Notes: a model not told the origin generated them from the sequence alone. Counted from the first letter of the stretch, positions 25,773 to 35,246 are shown. The stretch is DNA of 52,543 bases from Desulfovibrio sp. (GCA_031276785.1 JAISMK010000056.1:1-52543); one strand, 5' to 3'. Numbers and translations: made by a program.

Positions 25773-25801
25773 TTGACAGGCGCGCCTCCCGTGCTTACCC
25801 C
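25773..25801 (+). promoter_or_regulatory. Putative promoter of grpE
   Basis: A consensus -35 (TTGACA) with a 17-bp spacer to TACCCC, about 28 bp upstream of the grpE ATG. The -10 is poor for sigma-70. CTTGAA occurs just downstream but I see no matching heat-shock -10 or CIRCE palindrome. Confidence 0.35.
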
Positions 25802-25828
25802 TTGAAGGCACAAGGAGCAAAGCGGGAT

Positions 25829-26488
25829 ATGAACAGACGCCCTCCCCATTTCCCCTCCCCGGCCGGAATGCCCGAGCCGGAGGAGCAGGGCAGAACCGGA
25901 GCTGAAGACTTAGCCGCCGAATACTGGAGCGCCGCCGGCGGGCAAGAGGAATCCCCCGCCGTGGACAGCGCCCCGCCCGGCGAGGCGGAGCCGGCGGCCG
26001 CGTTGGACGAAGCTGACTTGGCCGCCCTGTGCCGGGAGCGCATCTGTCCCGGCTGCCCTGAGAAAAAGGAGGCTGATGACGCCCGCCTGCGCGTTCTGGC
26101 GGAGTTGGACAACGCTCGCAAGCGTCTGGCCAGGGAGCGGGAGGAGCAGATCCGCTTCGCCTCCGAGGCCGTGCTGACGGAGATCCTTCCCTCCTTGGAC
26201 AACTTGAATCTGGCCCTGTTTCATGCCGCTCCCGACGATGCCTGCCGGGACTTTGTCGTCGGCGTGCGCATGACCCGGGATCTGCTGACGGAAGCCCTGA
26301 AAAAGCACGGCCTGCTTCCTGTGGGGGAAGTGGGCGAGGCGTTTGATCCCTCCCGGCACGAGGCTGTGGGCATGGCCCCTGCGGATGATGTTCCGGAGGG
26401 GCATGTCTGCGCTCTTCTGGCCTCCGGCTATACCCTGCATGGCCGCCTTCTCCGCCCGGCCAAGGTCATGGTCTGCCGGCGGACGTAA
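25829..26488 (+). CDS. grpE: GrpE nucleotide-exchange factor
   Basis: 219 residues. It releases ADP from DnaK. A long acidic, low-complexity N-terminus (about 1-75) precedes the coiled-coil helix (about 85-120, LAELDNARKRLAREREEQ) and the beta-domain with HEAVGMAPADDVPEGHV and LLRPAKVMV. The N-terminal region also holds CRERICPGCP, cysteines not usual for GrpE. AAGGAG lies 13 nt and GGGAT 1 nt before the ATG. dnaK and hrcA are not nearby. Confidence 0.93.
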   Translation: MNRRPPHFPSPAGMPEPEEQGRTGAEDLAAEYWSAAGGQEESPAVDSAPPGEAEPAAALDEADLAALCRERICPGCPEKKEADDARLRVLAELDNARKRLAREREEQIRFASEAVLTEILPSLDNLNLALFHAAPDDACRDFVVGVRMTRDLLTEALKKHGLLPVGEVGEAFDPSRHEAVGMAPADDVPEGHVCALLASGYTLHGRLLRPAKVMVCRRT

Positions 26489-26523
26489 TTCCGGCCGTCG
26501 GCGACAAGCTCAAATGTATATAC

Positions 26524-26549
26524 AAGCAATTTCATTTTGAAATTGCTCT
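26524..26549 (+). repeat. Class B repeat
   Basis: AAGCAATTTCATTTTGAAATTGCTCT, a hairpin between grpE and the unknown membrane protein gene. It is followed by the usual GGCGGCGG-type flank. Confidence 0.75.
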
Positions 26550-26582
26550 GGCGGCGGGGTTTCCGCCGCAGAGGATTTGCAC

Positions 26583-27431
26583 ATGATCCAGTGCGCCCGA
26601 ATTTTTGATTATCTGCGGGACCTCTGGAGGCAGCCCCGGGTTTCCCGGGGAGTTTCCCTTTTCCTGATTTTCAGCTTTGTTCTGGCGGTGGGCTGCATCA
26701 CCCTGAATAAGCAGGGTCTTCTTCCCCAACCCCTGGCCGGCCTGCTGCCCTCCAATCCCTTTGACGCCATCATGATGGCCTTCAGTCTGGTCCTGGCCAT
26801 TGAGGTTATAGAGCTGATCATCGCCATTTCCGATTCCGTTTCCCTGGCCGTGGGCAAACAACTGGAAATAATGGGGCTGCTCCTGCTGCGGGAAACATTT
26901 ACCGACATTAGCCTGCTGGATGTCCGCCTCGATGCCTCCGAGGATTACCGGATGCTGCTGCAGATAGCCAGCACCGCCGTGGCCGGCCTGCTTCTCTTCG
27001 TCATGCGGGGACTGTTCGCGAAGTTCCGCTACCTGCAGTGGAACAAGGATGTGGCCAGCTATATCAACGCCAAAAAATGCGTCGCCCTGAGCCTTTTTCT
27101 GTTTTTTGTGGCCGCCGGCGTCAACGATCTTTACGGTATTCTGCTGCTGGGGCGGGATCCGGTCTTTTTCCGCGTCTTTTACACCAGCCTGATTTTTGCC
27201 GATATTCTGCTGGTGCTGGGCGGCCAGTATTATATGCCCTGCTTTCACGCCACGTTCCGCAACTCCGGCTATGCCGTGGGAACCCTGCTCATGCGTCTGT
27301 CCTTCGGCGCCCCCCATTATCTGGGAGCAGCGCTCTGCGTGTTCGCCGGGTTCTATATTCTGGCCCTCACCTGGGCGGCCTCCCGCTTTTCCCCCGAAAT
27401 TCTGGAAGGGGCGGCGGTCAGGGCGGCCTGA
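26583..27431 (+). CDS. Unknown six-TM integral membrane protein
   Basis: 282 residues from the ATG at 26583 (GAGGA upstream; the track start is a TTG two codons earlier). I do not recognise a family. About six hydrophobic helices are visible, near 22-40, 60-82, 124-142, 160-180, 195-213 and 238-258. The second contains acidic residues (LAIEVIELIIAISD) and the loop after it is conserved-looking (KQLEIMGLLLLRETFTDISL), suggesting polar contacts in the membrane. It stands alone between grpE and the convergent DUF5329 gene. It could be a small transporter or sensor component, but that is a guess. Confidence 0.75.
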   Translation: MIQCARIFDYLRDLWRQPRVSRGVSLFLIFSFVLAVGCITLNKQGLLPQPLAGLLPSNPFDAIMMAFSLVLAIEVIELIIAISDSVSLAVGKQLEIMGLLLLRETFTDISLLDVRLDASEDYRMLLQIASTAVAGLLLFVMRGLFAKFRYLQWNKDVASYINAKKCVALSLFLFFVAAGVNDLYGILLLGRDPVFFRVFYTSLIFADILLVLGGQYYMPCFHATFRNSGYAVGTLLMRLSFGAPHYLGAALCVFAGFYILALTWAASRFSPEILEGAAVRAA

Positions 27432-27444
27432 AGGGAAGGCCGCT

Positions 27445-27867
27445 TCACGGAACTGCCCGCCTGAGCAGTTCGCGCAGGAACGGTCCTGCCGGGCGCGGAT
27501 CCTCTCCGGCTTTCCGCATGAGATAGGGCTGGCCGGAAAGGGAAGAGCGCGACCCGGCCGTGTCGATGAACTGTTCCGCCGTATTCAGGCGCTCGCGGAG
27601 GTGGTTCCATTTCAGCCGCAGGTGGTCGGCGGCTTCAGCGGCGGAATGTTCCCGCCCGTTGCGGATGAAAGTCACGTCTTCCTGTTGGGCCAGGGAGTTC
27701 AGCAGCCCCTCGACCCGGGCCTCTTCCCCCGGGGGCATGGCCAGGGCTGGCCCGGCGCACAGGAGCCAGACGGACAGCGCGGCCGGCAGCAGCCAGGCGC
27801 CGCGTTGCCGGGGACGGCTTTTTTCAGGGCTAGAGCAGTTTAACTTTGAAAAAGTTGGACCGCGCAT
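27445..27867 (-). CDS. DUF5329 family secreted protein with repeat-encoded N-terminus
   Basis: 140 residues. The conserved region (about 45-140) has LLNSLAQQEDVTFIRNGREHSA, AADHLRLKWNH and SLSGQPYLMR, the pattern of DUF5329 periplasmic proteins of unknown function. A hydrophobic signal segment (about 23-43, ending GPALA) follows a long polar leader. The ATG at 27867 has a strong AAGGAG seven bases upstream, and no other ATG, GTG or TTG start is available before the signal. Residues 3-13 (GPTFSKLNCSS) are the translation of a class A repeat, so the repeat has become part of the leader. Confidence 0.82.
   Translation of the reverse strand: MRGPTFSKLNCSSPEKSRPRQRGAWLLPAALSVWLLCAGPALAMPPGEEARVEGLLNSLAQQEDVTFIRNGREHSAAEAADHLRLKWNHLRERLNTAEQFIDTAGSRSSLSGQPYLMRKAGEDPRPAGPFLRELLRRAVP
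27831..27865 (-). repeat. Class A repeat inside a coding region
   Basis: On the minus strand it reads GCGCGGTCCAACTTTTTCAAAGTTAAACTGCTCTA and is translated as residues 2-13 of the DUF5329 protein. Confidence 0.85.
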
Positions 27868-27883
27868 GAAGCACTCCTTTGTG

Positions 27884-27980
27884 AGAGCAGTTGAAAAATG
27901 AAATTGCTCCGGCGGCCGCGCGGGTGCAATCCCGCTACGGCAGGGGCAGGAGCAATTTATTTGCGCCTGTAAGCGCCAGG
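27884..27980 (+). repeat. Mosaic of class B and class C repeats
   Basis: AGAGCAGTTGAAAAATGAAATTGCTC (class B), then GGCGGCCGCG..CGGCAGGGG, then GGAGCAATTTATTTGCGCC..AAGCGCC (class C). The same order occurs at 46791-46884. It lies upstream of the DUF5329 gene and downstream of asmA. Confidence 0.75.
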
Positions 27981-27988
27981 GGCGGAGT

Positions 27989-29842
27989 TCATCTGCCGGG
28001 CAACAGCTTTTTTACGTCGCGCAGCAGGGAACCGCCTTTGTTCAGCGTTTTGGCCGCCTTTTCCGGGGAGTTCAGCAGATCGCTGACCGAATTTTGCAGG
28101 AAAGCGGCCATGTCAACGCCGCAGGCGGGGTTGGAGAAAGTGCCGCCCACCAGCAGCGGAATGTCCGGGGGCGCTCCGCCCAGGCGCAACCGTACCTTCA
28201 GGGCCAGAACCTCGCTGACCAGGTTGGCGGTCCCGCTCATTTCCGCCGTCAGCAAAGGTGACTCCAGCAGGCCCTGTTTAACCTCCGCCAGCCCCTGTTT
28301 CAGGGACAGGAGCAGAACCAGCCGCTCCAGCGGAAGATTGACCGGCAGGGGAGCCAGGCCAAGCTGCTGGAAATCCTCAGGAACCAGAGAAAAGCCCTGC
28401 ACTTCGCCCTTGTGCAGGCGGATTTCCGCCGTGCCGCTCAGGGAGGACTTAAGCGCCCCGGGGTCCAGCCCTCGGGCGCTGAGCGCCTGGGCGCCGGCCA
28501 GCCGGCCGGAGAGGGTGCGCTTGCCGGTGGCGGCGGCCAAGAGATCGCCTGCTTCCAGATCCTTGATGTCATTGCGCAAGCTCAGATTCGGCAGAGGCGG
28601 ACGCAGATCCGCCTCCGCCACGCCGCTGATGCTGCCTTTGAACAGCTTCAGGCTGTAAGGAATCCGCGCCTGGCCCTTGTCGGACGTTACCTGGACCGCC
28701 AGGGTGGTTAGAGGCATGCCGGCTATGACCAGGGTGTTCGCGGAAAGCCGCAGATCCGCGTCCAGGGCGCGCAGGGCAGCTGGCAGTTCCTGTTCTTTTT
28801 TATCCTGGCGACGGGGCGTTGCGGCCGCGGTGTCCCGCCCCGGCGCGGCGGCGCCTTCCGGGGCGCGCGGTTCGGGCGCCAGGCGCGCGGCCTTGGCCAG
28901 GAGGGCATCCACATCCAGGGAGCCCACGGTCAGTTCGCCCGAGATCCCCAGGCCCGGCCGCCGGGAATCCGGGAGAGACAGTTCCAGGCGGCCTTTCAGG
29001 GTCGTTTCCTCCAGCTTGCCCGTAAAGGCCGCGCACAGGCTGCCGGAGGAGAAGGAGGCATCCCCCGCCAGACTGGCCCGCAGGGAAACATCGCCCCGGG
29101 AGGCCGTGGCCGTCAGAGCATCCACCACGGCTCCGGCCGATCCGTCGGCGCCGGCCCGGACTGTGCCCCGCAGGTCAAAGGCCGTCTTCAGGCCCGCGTT
29201 GACATCCTCCACCTCGCCCTGGACCGTGAGGATCATGTCCTCGTTAAGGCCGACATTGAACACTTCCATAGATTTCAAACCCAGGCGGAGGGAGTCGCCC
29301 CGGGCCAGATTGCGGTAAACGACCTCGCCGTCCGTGAGGCGCACGGCCTCAATGTGCAGAGCCAGGGAAGACTCGGCCTTCGGGGGGGCGCCCTCCTGCA
29401 GGGGGGTCACATCCTTCTCCGGGGCCGAGGGGGAAGATTCGCCCTGCCCCGGTTCCCAATTTTTGTGTCCGGCGGCTGTTTCCGCCAACTTCAGGCGGAG
29501 GCCTTCCAGCAGAATCTCCTGGATCTCCACCTTCCCCCGCAGCAGCGGGGCTAGGGCCAGACGGAGCGAGGCGCTCCTGGCCGCCAGCAGGGGCTCTGCC
29601 CCGAAGACCGGCGGATCGAGGATCTGGAAGGCCCCGGTGTTCAAGCCCAGCCAGGGGAAAAAGGCAACCGAGAGGTCTCCCTGCAGGATCAACTGGCGCC
29701 CCGTCGCCTTGAACACGGCGGCGCTGATGTCCTTTTTGTAGTCATTGGGATTGACAACGGCCAGCAACACTCCCAGCGCCGCCAGCGCGATAAGGGCTAG
29801 GGTGAGGATGCCGGCCAGGACAAGAAGCAGTTTCCGTTTCAT
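27989..29842 (-). CDS. AsmA family inner-membrane-anchored periplasmic protein
   Basis: 617 residues: one N-terminal TM helix (about 5-29), an AsmA N-terminal domain (NPNDYKKDISAAVFKATGRQL) and a long beta-rich periplasmic part, with the C-terminal AsmA_2-type region (LALKVRLRLGGAPPDIPLLVGGTFSNP). Proteins of this family resemble bridge-like lipid transfer proteins that help phospholipid movement to the outer membrane. A 40-residue low-complexity linker rich in Ala and Pro sits near 320-350. It follows mtnA by 22 bp on the same strand. Confidence 0.9.
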   Translation of the reverse strand: MKRKLLLVLAGILTLALIALAALGVLLAVVNPNDYKKDISAAVFKATGRQLILQGDLSVAFFPWLGLNTGAFQILDPPVFGAEPLLAARSASLRLALAPLLRGKVEIQEILLEGLRLKLAETAAGHKNWEPGQGESSPSAPEKDVTPLQEGAPPKAESSLALHIEAVRLTDGEVVYRNLARGDSLRLGLKSMEVFNVGLNEDMILTVQGEVEDVNAGLKTAFDLRGTVRAGADGSAGAVVDALTATASRGDVSLRASLAGDASFSSGSLCAAFTGKLEETTLKGRLELSLPDSRRPGLGISGELTVGSLDVDALLAKAARLAPEPRAPEGAAAPGRDTAAATPRRQDKKEQELPAALRALDADLRLSANTLVIAGMPLTTLAVQVTSDKGQARIPYSLKLFKGSISGVAEADLRPPLPNLSLRNDIKDLEAGDLLAAATGKRTLSGRLAGAQALSARGLDPGALKSSLSGTAEIRLHKGEVQGFSLVPEDFQQLGLAPLPVNLPLERLVLLLSLKQGLAEVKQGLLESPLLTAEMSGTANLVSEVLALKVRLRLGGAPPDIPLLVGGTFSNPACGVDMAAFLQNSVSDLLNSPEKAAKTLNKGGSLLRDVKKLLPGR

Positions 29843-29864
29843 CGCGCAACCGCCTTAATTTACT

Positions 29865-30908
29865 CTATTTGCTGGGTTCTGCGGCAAAGGCCCCGGCAAT
29901 GCTTTGGCCATAGGGCGCCCGCAGGATGCCCTGTTCGGTGATGATGCCCGTGATCAGCTCCGCCGGGGTGAGATCAAAGGCGTAATTCAGTACCGGCACT
30001 CCCTCCGGGGCGATGCGGACTCCGGCCAGATGCGTTACTTCCTGAGAGGACCGCTCCTCCAGAGGAATTGATTCGCCATCGGGAAGGTTTCTGTCAATGG
30101 TGGACAGGGGCGCCGCGATGTAAAAGGGGATTTTATGGGCTCTGGCCAGCAGGGCCAGACCGTAGGTGCCGATTTTGTTGACGGTGTCTCCGTTGGCGGC
30201 AATGCGGTCCGCCCCGGCCAGCACCTTGTGGACCATTCCTCTGCGCATCAGCAGGGCGCAGGCGCTGTCGCAGGCGATGGTTACAGGCACCCCGGCCATG
30301 TTCAGCTCATAGGCCGTCAGTCTGGCTCCCTGCAAGACCGGCCGCGTCTCATTGGCAATGACCCGGATGTTCTTGCCCGACTCCATGGCGGCGTAAACAA
30401 CCCCCAGAGCCGTGCCGAAACCAGCCGTGGCCAGGCGTCCGGCATTGCAATGGGTCATCACCGTTTCTCCGTCGGCGATGAGGGCGGCCCCGTAAGCCCC
30501 CATGCGCCTGTTGGCGGCGAGATCCTCTTCCCGTATGGCCTCGGCCTCGCGGATCCAGATTTCCAGAAGCCGTTCCAGGCTGTCTTCCGGTTTCCACAGG
30601 CGGCGCATCCTGTCCACGGCCCAGGCCAGGTTCACGGCCGTGGGCCTGGCCTCCAGGATTTCCCGCAGCAGAATTTTCAGCCTCGGCCTCCAGTTGCGCA
30701 AAGCTCCCGCCTCCCAGGCGGCCAGCACACAGCCGAAGGCCGCGCTCACCCCGATGGCCGGCGCCCCGCGCACGGTCATGTTTTGCAGGGCCTGCACCAC
30801 GTCCGCCGTTGTCCGGCAAAAGACGTACTCCTCCCGTTCCGGTAGCCGCCGCTGATCCAGCAGTGCCAGAACCTTTGCCGCGCTCAGAAATTGAATGTGG
30901 TTTTCCAT
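29865..30908 (-). CDS. mtnA: Methylthioribose-1-phosphate isomerase (MtnA/eIF2B-like)
   Basis: 347 residues. The aldose-ketose isomerase of the methionine salvage pathway; [11 protein letters not shown] (catalytic Cys) and [20 protein letters not shown] (catalytic Asp) are clear, together with [12 protein letters not shown]. The rest of the salvage genes (mtnBCD) are absent here; in anaerobes MtnA may act in a shortened DHAP/ethylene-type shunt or simply clear MTR-1-P. AGAGA lies 5 nt before the ATG. It lies 9 bp downstream of the RND permease, so it is probably co-transcribed with it. Confidence 0.93.
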   Translation of the reverse strand: MENHIQFLSAAKVLALLDQRRLPEREEYVFCRTTADVVQALQNMTVRGAPAIGVSAAFGCVLAAWEAGALRNWRPRLKILLREILEARPTAVNLAWAVDRMRRLWKPEDSLERLLEIWIREAEAIREEDLAANRRMGAYGAALIADGETVMTHCNAGRLATAGFGTALGVVYAAMESGKNIRVIANETRPVLQGARLTAYELNMAGVPVTIACDSACALLMRRGMVHKVLAGADRIAANGDTVNKIGTYGLALLARAHKIPFYIAAPLSTIDRNLPDGESIPLEERSSQEVTHLAGVRIAPEGVPVLNYAFDLTPAELITGIITEQGILRAPYGQSIAGAFAAEPSK

Positions 30909-30917
30909 GTTGTCTCT

Positions 30918-33900
30918 TCAGCCTTCCTCCGCCCGGAGGGGCTTTATTCCCTTTGCCGCCAGGGACAGGCGCTGCCGGAGGATGTCCAGATAGTAATAAT
31001 AGACCGGGGTCAGGTAAAGGGTCAGGATCTGGGAAGTAAGGAGGCCGCCCACCACGGCCAGGCCCAGAGGCTGGCGGGATTCCGCCCCGGCGCCGTGCCC
31101 CAGGGCAATGGGCAGGGTGCCCATGAGGGCGGCCAGGGAAGTCATCATGATGGGCCGGAAGCGGATCAGCGCGCCGCGCAGGATGGCCTCCTGGGGGGGG
31201 AGATCCAGGCTGCGCTGGGCGCTTAGGGCGAAGTCGATCATCATGATGGCGTTCTTTTTGACAATGCCGATGAGCATGATGATGCCCACAAAGGCGTAGA
31301 TGTCCAGATCCTTGCCGAAGAGGGCGAGGGTGACCAGAGCGCCGAAACCGGCCGAGGGCAGGCCGGAAAGGATGGTGAGGGGGTGGACGAAGCTTTCGTA
31401 GAGAATGCCGAGGACGATGTATATAACCACAATGGACATGAACAGCAGCAGCCAGAGACCGGCGGAGGAAGCCTGGAAGGCCTGGGCCGTTCCCTGGAAG
31501 CTGGTGTTTATGGTGCCGGACAGGGTGGATTCAGCCAGCTTCCGGACGGCCTCCACGGCATCGCCCAGAGAATGGCCGGGGGCGAGGTCGAAGGATATGG
31601 TAACCGCGGGCATCTGCCCCTGATGGTTGACCACCAGGGGGCCGACGCCCGTGTTGCGGTTGACCAGGGTGGTCAGGGGAATGAGGGCGCCGGAAGGGGC
31701 GCGGACGCGGAGCAGATCAATGGTGTTCGGGTTGTCGCGGAAGTGGGGAGCAAGTTCCAGGATTACCTGGAAATCGTTGGTGGGAGCCAGAATGGTGGAA
31801 ACTTCCCGGGTCCCGTAGCTTAAGGACAGGGCGGTTTCGATCTGCCGGGCGGTGATGCCCAGGGCGGAGGCCTTGTCGCGGTTGATGGAAACGCGCACCT
31901 CCGGATTGGAGAGCATGAGGTCCATGGTCACGTTCTGCAGGCCCGGCATGGCGCGGACCTTTTGCAGCAGTATATTGGAGTCCCGGTACAGAGTGGCGGT
32001 GTCCGGGCTCTGCATGGTGAACTGGTAGAGGCCCTTGGTGGAGGCCCCGCCGATGCGCAGGGGGGGCGGCAGGGAGGTATAGGCGTTGATGCCCGGCACC
32101 TTGGCGAAGAGGTTCCTCAGCCGCTCGGCGATGACCGAGGCGTGGGGGCGCTCGGCCCGGTCACGCAGGCTGAGGAACATGACGCCTTCATGGGTATAGT
32201 TGACGCCGCCGCTGTTGCCCACCGTGGAGGAGTAGTGGATCACGTCCTTGTCGGCGTTGACTATGGACACCAGCTGCTGCTGCAGCCGGGTCATGTTGCT
32301 GATGGAGCTGCCCTGCGGGCCTTCGGTGCGCACCAGGATCTGGCCGGTATCCTCGGTGGGGAGAAAGCCTTTGGGGGCGATGGCGAACAGCCAGACGGTG
32401 AGGCCCAGAATCAGGAAAGAGAGGAGCAGGCATGGCCCCTTGTGGTCCAGCACGGCCCGCAGGCTGCGTTCATACAGGGCGAGGGCGGCGTCAAATACGC
32501 GTTCCGCTGTCCCGTACATGCCTTCCGTGTGGGAGTGCCGGCCGGGGCGCAGGAAGCGGGAGCAGAGCATGGGGGTCAGGGTCAGGGAGACGAAGCCGGA
32601 AAAGAGAATGGCCAGGGCGATGGTCAGGGCGAACTCGTGGAAGAGGCGGCCCACGATGCCGCCCATGAACAGGACCGGAATGAATACGGCCACCAGGGAA
32701 ACGGTCATGGACAGGATTGTGAAGCTCACCTCGCCGGCTCCCTCCAGGGCGGCCTGGAAGGGGTTTTTGCCCATTTCCATGTGCCGGACGATGTTTTCCA
32801 GCATGACTACGGCATCATCCACCACAAAGCCCACGGACAGGGTCAGGGCCATGAGGGAGAGATTGTTGAGGGAAAAGCCCAGAAGGTACATGCCGGCGCA
32901 GGCTCCCACCACCGACAGGGGCACGGCCAGACTGGGGATGACTGTGGCCGAGACGTTGCGCAGGAACAGGAAGATGACCATGATCACCAGACTGACCGTA
33001 AGGGCCATGGTGAACTGGACATCGCTGACGGAGGCGCGGATGGAAACGGAGCGGTCAAAGAGGATATGGAAGTTGACGGCCACCGGAACCTGGCGGCGCA
33101 GTTCCGGCAGTACCTTGTGAATGGCGTCCACCACGCCCACAGTGTTGGTGCCGGGTTGGCGCTGCACGGCCAGGACAAAGCCGCGTTCGCCGTCAAACCA
33201 GTTGGCCTGCCGGTCATTTTCCACGCCGTCAATGACCTTGGCCACCTCTCCCAGGCGGATGGGGGCGTCCCCTCGCCAGGCCACGATGAGGGGTTGGAAT
33301 TCCCCGGCGTTCATGAGTTTGCCGGAGCTTTGCACGGTGTACTGGCGTACGCTGCCGCTCAGAGAGCCCACGGGCAGGTTGGAGTTGCCCTCTTCCAGAG
33401 CTTGGGCCACCTCATCAATGCCGATGCCGTGCGCGGCCAGGGATTCGGGGTCCACCTGGACGCGCACGGCGAATTTCTGAGCCCCGAAGATCATTACCTG
33501 GGCCACTCCGCTAACTGTGGAGAGCCGCTGGGCCACCAGATTCTCCGCGTATTCGTTTACGTCGGAAAGGCGCATGGTGGGAGAGGAGAGGGCCAGAAAG
33601 AGGATGGGGGAGTCGGCCGGGTTCACCTTGCGGAAACTGGGGGGATTGGGCAGGTCTCCCGGCAGCCGCCGCATGGCCGTGGAAATGGCCGTCTGCACGT
33701 CCAGAGCGGCGTCGTCGATGTCCCGCTCCAGGGCAAACTGCAGAGTGATGCGGCTGCTGCCCAGGATGTTGGTGGAAACCATGGAGTCCAGGCCGGCTAT
33801 GGTGGAGAACTGTTTTTCCAGAGGGGTGGCCACGGAGGCGGCCATGGTTTCCGGGCTGGCTCCGGGGTAGGAGACGGTGACCAGGATGGTGGGGAAGTCC

Positions 33901-34019
33901 ACCGTGGGCAGATCCGCCACTGGCAGGAGGCGGTAGCCCATGATCCCGGCGACCATTATGCCGGCCATGATCAGGGTGGTGGCGACGGGGCGGCGGATAA
34001 AGGCGGAGGAAATATTCAT
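30918..34019 (-). CDS. RND efflux permease (AcrB/MdtB-like, HAE1 family)
   Basis: 1033 residues, full length for the family. It carries the N-terminal TM start SAFIRRPVATTLIMAGI, porter-domain segments and twelve predicted TM helices, with the proton-relay motif GFVVDDAVVMLENI in TM4. The C-terminal half repeats the fold (GIVKKNAIMMIDFAL). A proton-driven pump exporting hydrophobic or amphipathic compounds from the inner membrane or periplasm. A single permease, so not an MdtBC pair. It follows the adaptor gene by 9 bp. An outer-membrane TolC partner is not in this window. Confidence 0.95.
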   Translation of the reverse strand: MNISSAFIRRPVATTLIMAGIMVAGIMGYRLLPVADLPTVDFPTILVTVSYPGASPETMAASVATPLEKQFSTIAGLDSMVSTNILGSSRITLQFALERDIDDAALDVQTAISTAMRRLPGDLPNPPSFRKVNPADSPILFLALSSPTMRLSDVNEYAENLVAQRLSTVSGVAQVMIFGAQKFAVRVQVDPESLAAHGIGIDEVAQALEEGNSNLPVGSLSGSVRQYTVQSSGKLMNAGEFQPLIVAWRGDAPIRLGEVAKVIDGVENDRQANWFDGERGFVLAVQRQPGTNTVGVVDAIHKVLPELRRQVPVAVNFHILFDRSVSIRASVSDVQFTMALTVSLVIMVIFLFLRNVSATVIPSLAVPLSVVGACAGMYLLGFSLNNLSLMALTLSVGFVVDDAVVMLENIVRHMEMGKNPFQAALEGAGEVSFTILSMTVSLVAVFIPVLFMGGIVGRLFHEFALTIALAILFSGFVSLTLTPMLCSRFLRPGRHSHTEGMYGTAERVFDAALALYERSLRAVLDHKGPCLLLSFLILGLTVWLFAIAPKGFLPTEDTGQILVRTEGPQGSSISNMTRLQQQLVSIVNADKDVIHYSSTVGNSGGVNYTHEGVMFLSLRDRAERPHASVIAERLRNLFAKVPGINAYTSLPPPLRIGGASTKGLYQFTMQSPDTATLYRDSNILLQKVRAMPGLQNVTMDLMLSNPEVRVSINRDKASALGITARQIETALSLSYGTREVSTILAPTNDFQVILELAPHFRDNPNTIDLLRVRAPSGALIPLTTLVNRNTGVGPLVVNHQGQMPAVTISFDLAPGHSLGDAVEAVRKLAESTLSGTINTSFQGTAQAFQASSAGLWLLLFMSIVVIYIVLGILYESFVHPLTILSGLPSAGFGALVTLALFGKDLDIYAFVGIIMLIGIVKKNAIMMIDFALSAQRSLDLPPQEAILRGALIRFRPIMMTSLAALMGTLPIALGHGAGAESRQPLGLAVVGGLLTSQILTLYLTPVYYYYLDILRQRLSLAAKGIKPLRAEEG

Positions 34020-34028
34020 GGCCGCGGG

Positions 34029-35156
34029 CTACTCGTCGATTTTTCGGGCCAGAGCCCCCGGCGCCAGTCCGAGCTGGCCTTCGGCCACCACCAGGTCGCC
34101 CGGCGCCAGGCCGGACAGGACGGCGGTAAGGCCGCCGGGCCCCTTTTCCGTGGTCACGCTCACGGCCTCCACCCGGTAGAGATCCCCCTCCGGCCTGGCC
34201 TGGTACACATACTGCCCGGACAGGCCCTCCAGGATGGCCCGCTCCGGTATGAGCACGGCGCCGGTAACGGTGTCCATCTTCAGGGTCACGCGCACGAACT
34301 GGCCGGGCCAGAGGCGGTCGTCTTCATTGTCGAACAGGGCATGGAGGCGGATGCTGCCTGTCGTGCGGTCCACTTCGTTGTTGACGGCGCTGACTTGACC
34401 GGGGATGGGCCGGCCGCTGTCGCCTTCGGGCAGCACGGTCACGGCCAGGGGGCCGATTTTCATGCGTTCCAGAATGCGCGGCAGGTAGCGTTCCGCAACG
34501 GTAAAGCGGACCTCCGCGGGGCGGATGGAATTGATGACCACCAGGGTCCGGTCGTCATTGCTCTGCAGGACGTTGCCCTGGCGGACCAGAATGTTGCCCA
34601 GCTTGCCGGCCGCCGGGGCGCGGATGATGGAGTACTCCAGTTGCAGTTCCGCCACCTGGATTGCAGCCTCGTCCTCGGCTATGGCGGCCCGGGCAATCTG
34701 CTCGGCCGTGTGCATCTGCTCATAGGCTTCCCGGCTGATCACATCCTGGCGCAACAGGACGGTATAGCGGGCCAGATCGTTGCGGGCCTTTTCCAGCAGG
34801 GCCTTGTCCCGGGCCAGGCGGGCTCTGGCTTCTGCCAGGGCGGCCTCAAAGGGGCGCGGGTCCAGGCGGAAGAGGATGTCTCCGGCCTGCACCTCCTGGC
34901 CCACGGACACGGGGGTCTCCATAATCTGCCCGCTAACCTGGGCCTTGACCGCCACGGAGGTGACGGCCTCCACATTGCCCACGGCCTCCACCACGCGGGG
35001 GAGGTCCCTGACCTCGGCCGCGGCCAGGCGCACGGGAGCGGCCCGCTGTTCCTGAACTCCCGCGCCTTCCGAACCGCAGGCGGCGCACAGGGCTAGGCAG
35101 GAGACAAGAAGCAGCCGTCGAAGCACGGGCGCAAGGGACACAAGGGGGGGAATCAT
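34029..35156 (-). CDS. RND efflux periplasmic adaptor (membrane fusion) lipoprotein
   Basis: 375 residues from the ATG at 35156 (GGGAG upstream; the track start at 35261 adds a leader without family features). An N-terminal signal with several Cys (LLLVSCLALCAAC) suggests a lipoprotein, though the acylated Cys is ambiguous. Barrel-sandwich hybrid (VAVKAQVSGQIMETPV and IIRAPAAGKLGNIL), a helical hairpin between them (about 90-155), a beta-barrel and a membrane-proximal domain follow. It links the permease to a TolC-type channel. Its gene is first in an operon with the permease and mtnA. Confidence 0.94.
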   Translation of the reverse strand: MIPPLVSLAPVLRRLLLVSCLALCAACGSEGAGVQEQRAAPVRLAAAEVRDLPRVVEAVGNVEAVTSVAVKAQVSGQIMETPVSVGQEVQAGDILFRLDPRPFEAALAEARARLARDKALLEKARNDLARYTVLLRQDVISREAYEQMHTAEQIARAAIAEDEAAIQVAELQLEYSIIRAPAAGKLGNILVRQGNVLQSNDDRTLVVINSIRPAEVRFTVAERYLPRILERMKIGPLAVTVLPEGDSGRPIPGQVSAVNNEVDRTTGSIRLHALFDNEDDRLWPGQFVRVTLKMDTVTGAVLIPERAILEGLSGQYVYQARPEGDLYRVEAVSVTTEKGPGGLTAVLSGLAPGDLVVAEGQLGLAPGALARKIDE

Positions 35157-35217
35157 GGTGGGCGCTCCCTGAGCTCCGCCGGGGGCGGCAGACTTCGTCG
35201 TGATGAGCAGCCGGCTC

Positions 35218-35246
35218 AATGTACCCCAGGGCGCGGGAGCTGACAA
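35218..35246 (-). promoter_or_regulatory. Putative promoter of the RND operon
   Basis: On the minus strand TTGTCA and TACATT are separated by 17 bp, about 62 bp upstream of the adaptor ATG. It is back-to-back with the lysA promoter. Confidence 0.5.

Noticed and set aside
31962-35096. 1044-codon plus-strand ORF
   Set aside because: It is the mirror of the RND permease and adaptor genes; the GC-rich codon bias leaves the opposite frame open. The product is Gly/His/Gln-rich with no domain.
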